A stretch of DNA of 64,000 nucleotides from Rahnella rivi (GCF_019049655.1 NZ_JAFMOX010000045.1:1-64000), one strand, 5' to 3'; shown: positions 1-10,102, numbered from the stretch's first letter. Program-made: numbers and translations. The notes: generated by a model from the sequence alone, not told the origin.

Positions 1-64
1 ATGAGAAAGCTCTGCCATGACTTGCAGTTTTTAGTGTGTGGAAGTTGAAGATATATCTGTAAAT
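1..64. other. window edge, no identifiable gene
   Basis: All three plus-strand frames close by base 48, so this could hold the last few codons of a gene entering from outside the window, but the stretch is too short to recognise. It lies just before the terminator that separates it from actP. Confidence 0.3.
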
Positions 65-91
65 AAAAGGCCACCTTGTCGGTGGCCTTTT
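65..91. terminator. bidirectional intrinsic terminator after actP
   Basis: A perfect 11-bp inverted repeat (AAAAGGCCACC / GGTGGCCTTTT) with a 5-base loop. The flanking A and T runs make it usable in both directions. It would end the acs-yjcH-actP transcript on the minus strand. Confidence 0.85.
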
Positions 92-118
92 GTATTTTTA
101 CCGCTTATTAAGCATAAA

Positions 119-1783
119 TCAGTGATTAGAGCTTTGTGATATGCCGATCCCGGTCTGTGAACGAACAAATTGAGGATAAAAACGCTCCCTTTCTTTCTGT
201 CCTTCCAGAGAATTATCGGTGATCGAGAAGAACCAGGTGCCGACAAATGCAACGATCATGGAGAACAATGCCGGATACTCATAAGGATAAATTGGTTTCG
301 CATGTCCCAAAATCTGTACCCAAATCGTAGGTCCAAGAATCATCAGGATCACTGCCGTCAGTAATCCGAGCCATCCCCCAACCATTGCTCCACGCGTTGT
401 CAGTTTCGCCCAATACATCGAGAGTATGATGATCGGGAAGTTGCAACTTGCTGCAATCGAGAATGCTAATCCCACCATGAAGGCAATATTTTGTTTTTCA
501 AACAAAATACCCAATCCGATAGCGACAATACCCAGAATAATCACGGTTACTTTCGACACACGTAATTCATCTTTCTCCGTTGCTTTACCGTCTTTGATTA
601 CGCTCGCATAGAGGTCATGAGATACCGCTGAAGCACCTGCCAGCGTTAAGCCGGCGACTACCGCCAGGATCGTGGCGAATGCGACAGCAGAGATAAAGCC
701 GAGGAAGAAGCTACCACCGACGGCATCTGCCAGATGCACAGCGGCCATGTTGTTCCCGCCAAGCAAGATGCCGCTTGCATCTTTGAAAGCCGGATTAGAC
801 CCCACCAGCACTATCGCACCAAAGCCAATAATGAAGGTCAGAATGTAAAAATACCCAATAAATCCAGTGGCATAGAACACGCTTTTACGGGCTTCTTTGG
901 CGTCGTTAACGGTGAAGAAACGCATTAAAATGTGTGGCAGACCTGCGGTCCCGAACATCAGCGCAAGACCCAGCGACAATGCCGATATGGGATCAGAGAC
1001 TAGCCCTCCAGGGCTCATGATCGCGATACCTTTCGGATGGGCTGCGACCGCCTGGGTGAAGAGCGTATTGAAGTTAAAGTTGACGGACTTCATGACCATG
1101 ACGGCCATAAATGTGGCACCGGCTAACAGCAGGATCGCTTTGATGATCTGAACCCATGTGGTTGCCAGCATGCCGCCGAAGAGGACGTAGAGCACCATCA
1201 GGATCCCAACCAGCACGACAGCCACGTGATAGTTCAGGCCGAACAGGAGTTGAATTAACTTACCGGCACCCACCATCTGAGCAATCAAATACAGAGCGAC
1301 GACAACCAGTGAACCGCAGGCAGAAAGTACGCGGATAGGCTTCTGTTTAAGGCGGTAAGATGCCACATCTGCGAAGGTATATTTGCCCAAATTACGCAGA
1401 CGTTCGGCGATCAGGAACAAAATGATCGGCCAGCCAATCAGGAAACCGATGGAGTAAATTAATCCGTCGTAACCTGAGGTATACACCAGCGCGGAGATCC
1501 CGAGGAAAGAAGCCGCAGACATAAAGTCCCCGGCAATTGCCATACCGTTCTGCAACCCGGTGATCTTACCGCCTGCAGTGTAATAATCCTGACGAGAACG
1601 GGTTCGTTTGGAGGCCCAATAGGTGATGTACAGCGTGGCGCCAACGAAGAGCAGGAACATCACAATCGCTTCAATATTGAGAGGCTGAGCCTTCACTTCG
1701 CCGGAAATACCTTCTGCAGCGAATACGCTAAAAGGAAAGGTCAGAGATAACAACAGAAGCAGGGAACCACGGCGAGCACTCAT
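119..1783 (-). CDS. actP: cation/acetate symporter ActP
   Basis: Sodium:solute symporter (SSS family) of the inner membrane that takes up acetate and other short carboxylates with a cation. The 554 residues begin with a hydrophobic stretch ending FSVFAA that looks like a cleavable signal. About 13 membrane segments follow, including the conserved [11 protein letters not shown] region near residue 85-95 typical of SSS permeases. It is the last gene of acs-yjcH-actP; its ATG overlaps the yjcH stop by 4 bases (ATGA), which suggests translational coupling. Length and order match the E. coli operon, where Acs activates the acetate brought in by ActP. I see nothing unusual. Confidence 0.96.
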   Translation of the reverse strand: MSARRGSLLLLLSLTFPFSVFAAEGISGEVKAQPLNIEAIVMFLLFVGATLYITYWASKRTRSRQDYYTAGGKITGLQNGMAIAGDFMSAASFLGISALVYTSGYDGLIYSIGFLIGWPIILFLIAERLRNLGKYTFADVASYRLKQKPIRVLSACGSLVVVALYLIAQMVGAGKLIQLLFGLNYHVAVVLVGILMVLYVLFGGMLATTWVQIIKAILLLAGATFMAVMVMKSVNFNFNTLFTQAVAAHPKGIAIMSPGGLVSDPISALSLGLALMFGTAGLPHILMRFFTVNDAKEARKSVFYATGFIGYFYILTFIIGFGAIVLVGSNPAFKDASGILLGGNNMAAVHLADAVGGSFFLGFISAVAFATILAVVAGLTLAGASAVSHDLYASVIKDGKATEKDELRVSKVTVIILGIVAIGLGILFEKQNIAFMVGLAFSIAASCNFPIIILSMYWAKLTTRGAMVGGWLGLLTAVILMILGPTIWVQILGHAKPIYPYEYPALFSMIVAFVGTWFFSITDNSLEGQKERERFYPQFVRSQTGIGISQSSNH

Positions 1784-2091
1784 GGCTGCACCTCGCGGAC
1801 GATGTCTGCTGTCAGCCGGTCAAATTCACCATTTGCGCGAATAACATAAATACCGGTGAGTATGAAAGAAATCACAATCAATCCGACGCCGACAGGAATG
1901 CCCCGCGTAATGGTGGCCCCTTCATACAAGGGCGTTCCCAGCCATTGCGGGTCGAATGCGATCAATAAAATAAAGGCGACGTACATGACCAGGGTAATAC
2001 CTGAAAGCAGCCAGGCAAAACGGCTGCGCTTTTGCACCAGCTCCCTGAAACGCGGATTACTTACAACTCTCTGATAAATGAGATCATTCAT
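1780..2091 (-). CDS. yjcH: DUF485 inner membrane protein YjcH
   Basis: Small membrane protein of 103 residues in the DUF485 family. Two hydrophobic segments (about residues 25-47 and 62-84) are separated by a short loop, and the N-terminus contains the family-typical [14 protein letters not shown] stretch. It lies between acs and actP, overlapping actP by 4 bases. In relatives it is always co-transcribed with actP, so it is probably an accessory to the acetate permease. Its molecular role is not established, and I infer partnership only from the constant neighbourhood. Confidence 0.93.
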   Translation of the reverse strand: MNDLIYQRVVSNPRFRELVQKRSRFAWLLSGITLVMYVAFILLIAFDPQWLGTPLYEGATITRGIPVGVGLIVISFILTGIYVIRANGEFDRLTADIVREVQP

Positions 2092-2145
2092 CTCAGTGAC
2101 TCCTTTGAGGCATTGATAGAGTTCACCGCGCCAGGGCGGTGAAAA

Positions 2146-4107
2146 TTACGACGGCACTTTCATTGATTGTTTTTCTTCCAACAGTTTCTCGACAACGCCC
2201 GGATCCGCCAGCGTTGAGGTATCTCCCAGATTGCTTGTGTCACCGGCTGCAATTTTGCGCAGAATACGTCGCATAATTTTGCCGGAACGGGTTTTTGGTA
2301 AAGAATCCGTCCAGTGAAGAATGTCCGGGGTGGCAATCGAACCAATCTCCTTTCGCACCCAGTTTCTGACTTCCGTATACAGCTCAGGGGAAGGTTCTTC
2401 GCCATGATTCAGCGTGATGTAAGCGTAAATTGCCTGACCTTTAATGCTGTGCGGGATGCCAACAACTGCGGCTTCTGCAATTTTAGGATGAGAAACAAGC
2501 GCAGATTCAATCTCTGCCGTGCCCAAACGGTGGCCAGAAATGTTCAGAACATCATCCACGCGGCCGGTTATCCAGTAGTAACCGTCTTCATCACGGCGGG
2601 CACCATCTCCGCTGAAATACATGTTTTTGAAAGTGGAAAAGTAGGTTTGCTCGAAGCGTTCATGGTCACCAAACAGAGTGCGTGCCTGACCAGGCCATGA
2701 ATCGGTGATCACCAGATTGCCTTCGCAAGCGCCTTCCTGAGGCACGCCCTCGTTATCCACCAGCGCAGGTTGTACGCCGAAGAAAGGACGCGTGGCGGAA
2801 CCGGCTTTCAGTTCAGTCGCACCAGGCAACGGCGTGATCATGAATCCGCCGGTTTCGGTTTGCCACCAGGTATCGACAATCGGGCACTTACTGTTCCCGA
2901 TAGTTTTGTAATACCACTCCCAGGCCTCCGGATTGATCGGTTCCCCGACGGAGCCCATGATCCTCAGCGATTCGCGGCTGGTGCCTTCAATAGCTTTATC
3001 CCCTTCAGCCATCAGTGCACGAATTGCCGTGGGTGCGGTATAAAGAATATTCACTTTATGTTTATCAATAACCTGCGCCATGCGCGCCGGTGTCGGATAA
3101 TTTGGCACTCCTTCGAACATCAGGCTTATCGCCCCACAGGCCAGCGGGCCATAGAGTAAATAGCTGTGGCCGGTTACCCAGCCGACATCAGCGGTACACC
3201 AGTAAATGTCGCCGTCATGGTAGTCAAAGGTGTACCTGAAGGTCAGTGCGGCATAAACAAGGTAACCGCCGGTGGTATGCAGTACGCCTTTCGGTTTGCC
3301 GGTGGAACCTGAGGTATAGAGGATGAAGAGCGGGTCTTCGGCATTCATTTCTTCGGCCGGGCAGTCTGCCGGGACGCCTGAGATCGCGTCATGCCACCAG
3401 ATATCACGTCCTTCCTTCCATTCACCCTGTTTGCCGGTGCGTTTGAAAATAACGGAGTGAGTCACCGTCGTGACGGAAGGATTTTTCAGAGCGTCATCTA
3501 CGTTTTGTTTCAGCGGAATGGTTCTGCCTGCACGCAGACCTTCATCCGCAGTGATCACGACTTTAGCGCTTGAATCTACAATGCGTCCCGCCACGGCTTC
3601 CGGTGAGAAGCCCGCAAAAATCACAGAATGCACGGCACCAATACGGGCACAAGCCAGCATTGCCACCGCCGCTTCCGGCACCATAGGCATATAGATAGCC
3701 ACGACGTCGCCTTTCTTAACGCCCAGATTTTTCAGCACATTCGCGAACTGACAGACGTCATGATGCAGTTGTTTGTAGGTGACGTGCTTATTTTCAGCGT
3801 TGGGGTCATCGCCTTCCCAGATTAATGCGGTCTGATCGCCTTTCTCTGCCAGATGACGATCCAGACAGTTGGCGGCGAGATTCAGAGTACCGTCCTCAAA
3901 CCAGCGAATATCGATATTTCCCGGCGCGAAAGAGGTGTTCTTCACTTTTGTGAAAGGTTTAATCCAGTCGAGAACTTTCGCCTGTTCTCCCCAGAATGCC
4001 TGCGGATCTTCTACAGACTGTTGATAAAACTGCTGATATTTCTCAGGTGTGATCAGGGTACGTTCTGCAACAGAGGCAGGAATAGGATGCTTGTAAACAT
4101 GGCTCAT
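2146..4107 (-). CDS. acs: acetyl-coenzyme A synthetase
   Basis: Converts acetate, ATP and CoA into acetyl-CoA, AMP and pyrophosphate; this is the high-affinity acetate scavenging route. The 653-residue product carries the adenylate-forming signature [14 protein letters not shown] near residue 265 and the C-terminal [11 protein letters not shown] motif. The lysine of that motif is the acetylation-controlled residue in the family. I chose the ATG at 4107 (MSHVYKH) because a strong AAAGGAG lies just upstream; an in-frame ATG at 4146 would add 13 residues unlike relatives. It is the first gene of the operon, followed 54 bases later by yjcH. In E. coli this operon is under CRP and growth-phase control. 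Confidence 0.97.
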   Translation of the reverse strand: MSHVYKHPIPASVAERTLITPEKYQQFYQQSVEDPQAFWGEQAKVLDWIKPFTKVKNTSFAPGNIDIRWFEDGTLNLAANCLDRHLAEKGDQTALIWEGDDPNAENKHVTYKQLHHDVCQFANVLKNLGVKKGDVVAIYMPMVPEAAVAMLACARIGAVHSVIFAGFSPEAVAGRIVDSSAKVVITADEGLRAGRTIPLKQNVDDALKNPSVTTVTHSVIFKRTGKQGEWKEGRDIWWHDAISGVPADCPAEEMNAEDPLFILYTSGSTGKPKGVLHTTGGYLVYAALTFRYTFDYHDGDIYWCTADVGWVTGHSYLLYGPLACGAISLMFEGVPNYPTPARMAQVIDKHKVNILYTAPTAIRALMAEGDKAIEGTSRESLRIMGSVGEPINPEAWEWYYKTIGNSKCPIVDTWWQTETGGFMITPLPGATELKAGSATRPFFGVQPALVDNEGVPQEGACEGNLVITDSWPGQARTLFGDHERFEQTYFSTFKNMYFSGDGARRDEDGYYWITGRVDDVLNISGHRLGTAEIESALVSHPKIAEAAVVGIPHSIKGQAIYAYITLNHGEEPSPELYTEVRNWVRKEIGSIATPDILHWTDSLPKTRSGKIMRRILRKIAAGDTSNLGDTSTLADPGVVEKLLEEKQSMKVPS

Positions 4108-4797
4108 GGTTTTTCTCCTTTGATTTGTTAATGATATGTCAATCAAAGGTTAAGTGTAGTTTGCGTCAGGCCTTTGTTTGCTTTTTGGGTGTCAGATCAC
4201 GCAAGTCGCGCTAAACCGGCAAGACATTGGCAAGGCCGCTGCGGTACATGCCACATAAATAGACAATATAAGCGTGATCTTTTAATGGCCTGCGGCAGTA
4301 AAAACCGCTGAAAAATATCCTTACTCATGAAGTCGCATTAATAATGAAATAAGAAAGAAGCCGAATATGATCTCTGCCGAAATAGGGAATATTCCTGACA
4401 AGAAAGTTTTTTGACCTGCATGAAGGTTTTTCCGACATCTGACCCCAAAAATGTATCAATGCCGGTTAGAAAGTGAAAATGATTTAGATTAAAAGTAAAT
4501 ATTTGGTTAAATAAAGCTTAATCTGACACATTAACCGAAGTGATTTGCCTTCATGGCGTAACATTTAATGTTAATAATTTTTACCTATAAGTTAATTTCC
4601 CTTCATAAAGATGAGATTTAAATATTAATGTAAGACTAAAGTTCTTAATATTTGCATTATGCAAATTATTATAACGTTAAAAAGCAAATATCAGTATATT
4701 GATCTGGCAAGAGAGGGGTGCTCTCTTCGGTACAGCGAAAAATATCGCTTAATAGCTTATGGCTTAATAACTACCGTTAAAATCTCAAGGACAAATT
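4108..4797. promoter_or_regulatory. acs / fimbrial divergent intergenic region
   Basis: A 690-base gene-free, AT-rich stretch between two divergent transcription units. Near the acs side, 4186-4201 reads TGGGT-N6-TCACG, a weak CRP-like match (7 of 10 half-site bases) centred 86 bases before the acs start; I hold this loosely. On the fimbrial side there is a short inverted repeat ATTTGCA-TTA-TGCAAAT (4650-4666), then two hairpins at 4709-4727 and 4734-4749 in the presumed leader. I see no open frame of substance, no recombinase-type long inverted repeats and no insertion sequence. Confidence 0.5.
4709..4749 (+). promoter_or_regulatory. two tandem leader hairpins before the pilin gene
   Basis: AAGAGAG-GGGTG-CTCTCTT (4709-4727) is a perfect 7-bp stem with a 5-base loop. 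It is followed by AGCGA-AAAATA-TCGCT (4734-4749), a perfect 5-bp stem. Both lie 49-89 bases before the pilin ATG, so they would be in the 5' leader if the promoter is upstream of 4700. They could stabilise the mRNA or bind a regulator; the function is not known. Confidence 0.45.
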
Positions 4798-5382
4798 ATG
4801 TTTAACGCCAAGAACAAGACACTGATTATTGCTTTATCTGCCTTTATTTCTGCTTCAGCTTTTGCAGAAGATGCGACCGGAACGCCTCCTGTGGGTGCCG
4901 ACCAGGGCTCAGGCCGTATTCATTTCACCGGAACCGTGATTAATGCGCCATGCTCAATTGCTGCAGGCGATGAAGACATTAATGTCAATATGGGCCAGGT
5001 CGCGAATAAAGTATTAGAAAGCGGTAATAAATATTCTCAGAACGTTAACTACACCATCCATCTGCAAGATTGTAACCTGACCGCGCAAACCGCGGGTTCA
5101 GTTGAGTATCCGGCTATGTCTAAAGTGGCGGTTTCCTTTGCCGGTACGCCAGACAGCAGTGCCACTGAATTGCTGGCAAACACTGGCAGCGCGAAAGGCG
5201 CGGGCATCCGTTTAATTGATGCCAACGGTGACTTGCTGAAAGTGGGTGATACCTCCAAAGACATCAATCTGGTCACCGGTAACAACGAGCTGGTCTTTGC
5301 TGCGCGTGTGGAAGCGAATACTCAGCCGGTTTCAACCGGTACGATCGTTTCTCAGGCTACTTACGCGCTGAATTATAAGTAA
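4798..5382 (+). CDS. fimbrial major subunit (type 1 pilin family)
   Basis: Secreted pilin of a chaperone-usher fimbria, 194 residues. A signal peptide of about 23 residues ends SASAFA and is followed by a short linker and donor-strand-like segment. Cysteines at about residues 52 and 92 are placed as in the conserved pilin disulfide. The C-terminus ends YALNYK, fitting the aromatic penultimate motif that chaperones bind. The ATG is preceded by AAGGACA. It is first in the order pilin, usher, chaperone, tip protein, with a hairpin plus T-rich stretch directly after the stop that probably keeps pilin mRNA more abundant than the downstream genes. Allele or clade cannot be named from sequence alone. 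Confidence 0.9.
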   Translation: MFNAKNKTLIIALSAFISASAFAEDATGTPPVGADQGSGRIHFTGTVINAPCSIAAGDEDINVNMGQVANKVLESGNKYSQNVNYTIHLQDCNLTAQTAGSVEYPAMSKVAVSFAGTPDSSATELLANTGSAKGAGIRLIDANGDLLKVGDTSKDINLVTGNNELVFAARVEANTQPVSTGTIVSQATYALNYK

Positions 5383-5396
5383 TCGTCTTTTTTATT

Positions 5397-5416
5397 AAGG
5401 GGAGTTTTCTCCCCTT
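5397..5416 (+). terminator. partial terminator between pilin and usher
   Basis: AAGGGGAG-TTTT-CTCCCCTT is a perfect 8-bp stem with a 4-base loop, followed by TATTTTC. It starts 15 bases after the pilin stop and lies inside an apparently continuous operon. A leaky terminator or mRNA 3'-end stabiliser here would give more pilin than usher. Confidence 0.65.
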
Positions 5417-5476
5417 TATTTTCAGGTGCATCGGGGTTCCGTGCTGGATCTATAAAAATAAAAAAGTGGCGTAATT

Positions 5477-7990
5477 ATGTTGTTTGCCTTGGACAGAGCG
5501 TCAGCAGTAAAGAGGATCACTTCAGGGTGTATTTTCCTCTTCTCAGGATGCCTTATTTCAATCAAAAGCTTCGCGGTAGAGTTTAACGTTAACTTTATTG
5601 ATTCTGCTGATCGTAATAATGTCGATCTCTCACGCTTTCAGACTGCAAATTACATCGCCCCCGGAGAATACCTGTTAGATGTGGTATTGAACGGCCGTAC
5701 CCTGGGCGATCAAAGCCTCATAAAATATATTCCGACAGACGATAGTTCTGTTAACAACCAGAACAGCCGTTTGTGCATACCGCCATCACTGGTCGATAAA
5801 TTCGATCTGACCCCGGCTGCGCGGGAAAAACTTACACTCTGGCATCAGGGCCAGTGCACTTCTCTGGATCAGCAGAAGGAAGTGACTGCGCGTTACGATC
5901 AGGAAAAACAAACGCTGAATATCAGCATTCCGCAGGCCTGGTTAACCTTTCATGATGAAAACTGGGTGCCACCCTCGCAATGGGATGAGGGCGTGAATGG
6001 CGCGTTACTCGATTACAACCTGCTGGGCAGTAAATATATGCCACAGCAAGGAGACAGCTCGACCAGCGTCAGCAGTTACGGGACCACCGGTTTCAATCTG
6101 GGGCCGTGGCGGGCACGCGCGGATTATCAATATTCAGCCTCACGCACCTCTGGCAGCCCGGCTAACGATAAATTTACCTGGACGCAGACCTACCTGTTTC
6201 GCGCGCTGCCTTCCATTGGTGCGCGTCTCACCGCCGGCCAGACTTATTTCAATTCCGATATCTTTGATTCATTTCGTTTTATCGGGGCTTCTGTGAACAG
6301 CGATCAGCGAATGCTGCCGCCATCCCTGCGCGGTTATGCACCGCAGGTCACGGGTATTGCAAAAACCAACGCCAAAGTGAGTATCAGTCAGAATGGCCGT
6401 GTGATTTATCAGACGAACGTTTCTCCGGGGCCGTTCGTGGTTCAGGATCTGACAGAAGCTGTGCAGGGCGCGCTGGACGTAAAGATTGAAGAGGAAAATG
6501 GCAGCGTCACAACCTATCAGGTGACGACCGCGACCATTCCGTTCCTGACCCGTAAGGGCCAGGTGCGCTTCAAGACCGCGATGGGCAAACCGACAACCGG
6601 CAACAATAACCGCGTTTTACAGCCAGGCTTTTACAGCGGTGAAATGTCGTGGGGCGCGTTGAATGATTTCTCGTTGTACGGCGGGCTGATTTCGACCACC
6701 GGTAATTATCAGGCGCAGGCACTGGGCGTCGGGCAAAATCTGCAAAAACTGGGCGCAGTGTCTTTCGACGTGACGCGTTCATCGGCAACGGTTCCGGTGG
6801 CGGGCAGGCAGACGGGTTTCAGTTATCGCGCTAACTATTCGAAGCGTTTTGATTCCACTGGCAGCCAGATCACCTTTGCCGGCTATCGTTTTACTGAAAA
6901 AACCTTCATGTCGTTCAGTCAGTATCTCGACAAAGTGAATGGCGACGGCCATTCCCGCGACGATAAACAAACCTACACCGTGACTGCCAACCAGTATCTG
7001 CCGTGGCCGGCGATCACCCTGTATCTGTCAGCCACGCACAAGGTTTACTGGAACGAAAATCCAAGCAACAACTACAGCGTGTCGGTGAGCAAAATTTTTG
7101 ATATCGGACGCTTCACCGGTATTTCAGCCACCTTCTCGGCCAGTAAGCTGAAATACCGGGATACCGATGAAAACCAGATGTTCCTGTCATTCAGCCTGCC
7201 GCTCTCTTCCGGGCAACAGGTCAGCTACGACGCACAACAAGATTCGCAGGGCGGTTTCTCGCAAACCGCGTCGTATTACAACAGTCAGGATCCAAATAAC
7301 ACCTGGCGCGTCGGCGCAGGGGGTAGCAGCCCTGATCTGCAAAAAGGCGATGGTGTCTTCCGCGCCAACTATCAGCACATGTCGCCTTACGGCCAGTTTG
7401 GTGTGAACGGCAGCGTCAAAAATAACGATTACCGGTCGGTGAACGCCAACTGGTATGGCTCGATGACGGCGACGGCGGCTGGCGCGGCGTTGCACCAGAG
7501 CAGCGCGGGCAGTGAACCGCGAATGATGGTGTCCACCGGCGTAAAAGGTATTCCAATCAGCGACGGTGCGTCGGTCACCAATGATTACGGCATCGCCGTG
7601 GTGAACGGCGTATCCAGCTATCAGACCTCCGATATCCGCGTCGATGTGAACCATTTACCGGATGACGTAGAGGTGTACAGCTCGGTGGTCAGTAAGACAC
7701 TGACAGAAGGGGCGATTGGTTTTCGCAAAATTCGTGCGATCAAAGGTGAACGTCTGATGGCGGTGATCCGTCTGGCCGACGGCAGCCACCCGCCCCTGGG
7801 GGCTTCTGTCACCGACAACAGTTCCGGGTTTGAAGCGGGGCTTATTGGCGATGGCGGGCTGGCCTACCTGGCCGGGGTTTCCGGGGAGAAATCGCTGACC
7901 GTACGCTGGGGAGATGAAAACCAGTGCCGCATTCAGGTGCCATCAGACACCGCAACGCAAAGCGGCCAGGTGTTATTACCGTGCACCTGA
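5477..7990 (+). CDS. fimbrial outer membrane usher
   Basis: Outer membrane assembly pore that takes chaperone-bound subunits and polymerises the fibre. The 837 residues fit the family. After an N-terminal hydrophobic leader ending around SFAVEFN comes the N-terminal domain (FIDSADRNNVDLSRF, then the conserved GEYLLDVVLNG). Next are the beta-barrel with plug domain, the motif LPPSLRGYAPQVTGIA near residue 280, and two C-terminal domains ending in QSGQVLLPCT. It follows the pilin by 94 bases and precedes the chaperone by 48. The usual order in many operons is chaperone then usher, so the reversed order here is a useful marker for clade assignment. Confidence 0.95.
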   Translation: MLFALDRASAVKRITSGCIFLFSGCLISIKSFAVEFNVNFIDSADRNNVDLSRFQTANYIAPGEYLLDVVLNGRTLGDQSLIKYIPTDDSSVNNQNSRLCIPPSLVDKFDLTPAAREKLTLWHQGQCTSLDQQKEVTARYDQEKQTLNISIPQAWLTFHDENWVPPSQWDEGVNGALLDYNLLGSKYMPQQGDSSTSVSSYGTTGFNLGPWRARADYQYSASRTSGSPANDKFTWTQTYLFRALPSIGARLTAGQTYFNSDIFDSFRFIGASVNSDQRMLPPSLRGYAPQVTGIAKTNAKVSISQNGRVIYQTNVSPGPFVVQDLTEAVQGALDVKIEEENGSVTTYQVTTATIPFLTRKGQVRFKTAMGKPTTGNNNRVLQPGFYSGEMSWGALNDFSLYGGLISTTGNYQAQALGVGQNLQKLGAVSFDVTRSSATVPVAGRQTGFSYRANYSKRFDSTGSQITFAGYRFTEKTFMSFSQYLDKVNGDGHSRDDKQTYTVTANQYLPWPAITLYLSATHKVYWNENPSNNYSVSVSKIFDIGRFTGISATFSASKLKYRDTDENQMFLSFSLPLSSGQQVSYDAQQDSQGGFSQTASYYNSQDPNNTWRVGAGGSSPDLQKGDGVFRANYQHMSPYGQFGVNGSVKNNDYRSVNANWYGSMTATAAGAALHQSSAGSEPRMMVSTGVKGIPISDGASVTNDYGIAVVNGVSSYQTSDIRVDVNHLPDDVEVYSSVVSKTLTEGAIGFRKIRAIKGERLMAVIRLADGSHPPLGASVTDNSSGFEAGLIGDGGLAYLAGVSGEKSLTVRWGDENQCRIQVPSDTATQSGQVLLPCT

Positions 7991-8038
7991 GCGCGCAAAC
8001 AACCATGAAACAGAGCTAATCAGCAAAGGAATGACCGG

Positions 8039-8776
8039 ATGAAGAACCTGATATTACGATTCAGTGGCGCACTACTCATGCTAACCGGAGTGCTCCAGCC
8101 GGTGCTGGCCGCCGTGAATCTCGACCGGACACGCATCATTTATAACGCCAGCGATAAGTCTGTCAGCGTAATGCTTGAAAACCAGAGCAAGGATTTACCT
8201 TATCTGGCGCAGGTCTGGCTGGAGAATGCACAGGGCGAAAAAATCACGTCGCCCCTGGTGGCGCTGCCGCCGATGCAACGCATTGATGCCGGTCAGAAGA
8301 GTCAGATCCGTATCTTGCAGTTACCCGAGGCGGCCGCACTCCCTAAAGACCGTGAGTCGTTGTTTTATTTTAACGTGCGAGAAGTGCCGCCAAAGAGCGA
8401 GATGGCCAACGTCATGCAGGTGGCGATTCAAAGCCGGGTGAAATTGTTCTTCCGCCCTGCTGAATTACGCAAGCTGATAAAGGGCAACTGGCAGGAGCAG
8501 CTTCAGATAAGCCGTCTCAATGACGGGCTGAAACTGACGAACCCCACGCCGTTCTATATCACCGTCGGGTATTTGGGCAAAGACAACAAAGGCAACGTGC
8601 CGGGTTTTGACAGCGTCATGCTGGCGCCGTTTGCCACAGAATCACTCACCGGCAGTCAGTATGTCAGTGCCGCTTACAGCATCGGTTATATGGACGACTA
8701 CGGCGGCCTGCAGATAAATCAGTACACGTGTACCGCCATGCAATGTCAGCGCATCAGCAAGGATGCCAAAAAATAA
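8039..8776 (+). CDS. periplasmic fimbrial chaperone (PapD/FimC family)
   Basis: Periplasmic two-domain immunoglobulin-like chaperone that folds subunits by donor-strand complementation and delivers them to the usher. 245 residues with a signal peptide of about 24 residues (ending PVLA). The family signature RESLFYFNVREVPPKS near residue 105-120 and the subunit-binding strand around VMQVAIQSRVKLFFRP are both clear. The late segment QYTCTAMQC contains two closely spaced cysteines that could form a C-terminal disulfide. It sits between the usher and tip protein genes and has an appropriately spaced AAAGGA before the ATG. Confidence 0.95.
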   Translation: MKNLILRFSGALLMLTGVLQPVLAAVNLDRTRIIYNASDKSVSVMLENQSKDLPYLAQVWLENAQGEKITSPLVALPPMQRIDAGQKSQIRILQLPEAAALPKDRESLFYFNVREVPPKSEMANVMQVAIQSRVKLFFRPAELRKLIKGNWQEQLQISRLNDGLKLTNPTPFYITVGYLGKDNKGNVPGFDSVMLAPFATESLTGSQYVSAAYSIGYMDDYGGLQINQYTCTAMQCQRISKDAKK

Positions 8777-8831
8777 CCCCAGTGCGAACTCTGTGTGAAT
8801 GAGCCGGTTTATCTGAAAGGTAGGGAGAGTT

Positions 8832-9803
8832 ATGCCTGAAATTTATGAATTAGTCCGGGTGCGGGTGACGCTATTCCTCCTGCTGTGCCTGTTTTCCGGC
8901 AGTGCGCTGGCACTCGATTGCGTGGAAAAAGGCACCGGCATAGTGGATAAACCGGCCATTCCGGTCGGCCAGCTGGCGATCCCCGCTAACGTACCTGTCG
9001 GCACTAAAATTTGGGAATCGAACGACATTAATGTGACGGCCTATTGCGACAATGTGCTCGGCTCGATCATTGACGTCGTCCATTTCTACTTCAACCCAAA
9101 ATCCCAGTCGATTGGTGAAGGGTTGCTGCTGGGTGTGAGTTATAACGGGCAGGATTTGGAGCAAAACGAGCAGCGCCTGAGCACCAACAGCGCGCCCATC
9201 AAAAGAGGGCAGAACGTCACGGTGAATGTCACGTTCCGCTTGTACATCAAAGTCAGCGGTAATGCGCCTTCCAGCGGGCATTATCAGGGAGCCGATCAGT
9301 TCACGGTATTCCAGCTCGACGGCAGCAGAGGCATCAACAAATCACCGGGGGCTAAAAACCTCAAATACAACCTCTCGGGATTACAGGGGATCCGTTTTCT
9401 GGCCTGCGGTTCAGATTTGAAGGTTTACCCGGAATCGCAGATCGTTGATTTTGGCGCGATTCAAAGCACCACGCTTTCGCGTTCCTCCGGGATTTCTCTG
9501 CCCTTTGCTATCAAGGCGGTGAAGCAGGGATGTCTGGATAACTTCTCACTTCAGGCCGAATTCTCAACGGCCAGTCCTTTACTTGATAACACCGCCATTG
9601 ACCTGTCGAACGGCGCGAAGCTGATGCTTTATAACGAGAAAGAACAGGCGATTACCTTCAATCGCTACGACAACTTTGCTGAACTGAACAACGTCAATGA
9701 AGTCACCAAAAACTTCACAGCAAAACTCAGCGCGATACCCGGGAAAACACTTTCACTTGGGCAGTTTGACGCGTCAGTGATCGTCAAGATCAACTATTAC
9801 TGA
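8832..9803 (+). CDS. fimbrial tip protein / probable adhesin
   Basis: A 323-residue secreted fimbrial protein, last of the four structural genes. A signal peptide ends around GSALA. The N-terminal half (about 30-190) resembles no family I can name but is where receptor-binding domains sit in two-domain adhesins. The C-terminal half (about 195-323) begins CGSDLKVYPESQIVDFGAI, a standard pilin-domain opening, and a second cysteine follows at KQGCLDN. Two-domain size and last position both suggest a tip adhesin. The ligand is unknown. There are no separate minor pilin genes, so this protein may join the major subunit directly. Confidence 0.82.
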   Translation: MPEIYELVRVRVTLFLLLCLFSGSALALDCVEKGTGIVDKPAIPVGQLAIPANVPVGTKIWESNDINVTAYCDNVLGSIIDVVHFYFNPKSQSIGEGLLLGVSYNGQDLEQNEQRLSTNSAPIKRGQNVTVNVTFRLYIKVSGNAPSSGHYQGADQFTVFQLDGSRGINKSPGAKNLKYNLSGLQGIRFLACGSDLKVYPESQIVDFGAIQSTTLSRSSGISLPFAIKAVKQGCLDNFSLQAEFSTASPLLDNTAIDLSNGAKLMLYNEKEQAITFNRYDNFAELNNVNEVTKNFTAKLSAIPGKTLSLGQFDASVIVKINYY

Positions 9804-9828
9804 CCTATTTCAGTACAGGGAGAACGAC

Positions 9829-10101
9829 ATGTTTAGAACCGCCAAGCTGCGCGCGCAAGCGCTGGAAGAACCGGTTTACTCAGCACAGGCACCGGAACTC
9901 ATAGCCGAAACTCAGATTCACGCGATGCTGCAAACCCTGCGGGAAGATGCGGGGTTGAGTAAAACCGAGCTCGCCAGGCGTCTCGGCGTGACGCCTCCGG
10001 CGATCACGCGCCTTGAAAAGCGTCCGGCGCAGGCCAGCTTTAACACCCTGACACGTTATGCGCAGGCCTGCGGCTTCCATCTTTACCTGTATTACAAATA
10101 A
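9829..10101 (+). CDS. small XRE-family HTH regulator at the end of the fimbrial operon
   Basis: A 90-residue DNA-binding protein. Residues about 33-85 form a Cro/C1-type helix-turn-helix (LREDAGLSKTELARRLGVTP, then PAITRLEKR). It starts 25 bases after the tip gene stop behind GGGAGAACGAC, so it is very likely co-transcribed with the fimbrial genes. By position it recalls MrpJ, the XRE-type protein at the end of the Proteus mirabilis mrp fimbrial operon that represses motility. The sequence also looks like HigA-type antitoxins, but no toxin gene accompanies it. The target is unknown; a link between fimbriation and motility is inference from position. Confidence 0.8.
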   Translation: MFRTAKLRAQALEEPVYSAQAPELIAETQIHAMLQTLREDAGLSKTELARRLGVTPPAITRLEKRPAQASFNTLTRYAQACGFHLYLYYK

Positions 10102-10102
10102 C

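Noticed and set aside
4108-4797. possible invertible fimbrial promoter switch
   Set aside because: No long matching inverted repeats and no recombinase gene nearby; only short hairpins are present.
7187-7654. 155-codon frame opposite the usher gene
   Set aside because: Shadow of the usher reading frame with low-complexity His/Arg/Ala content.
9829-10101. toxin-antitoxin system
   Set aside because: The HTH protein looks antitoxin-like, but neither neighbour resembles a toxin: the adhesin gene is upstream and the FidL-like gene is convergent.
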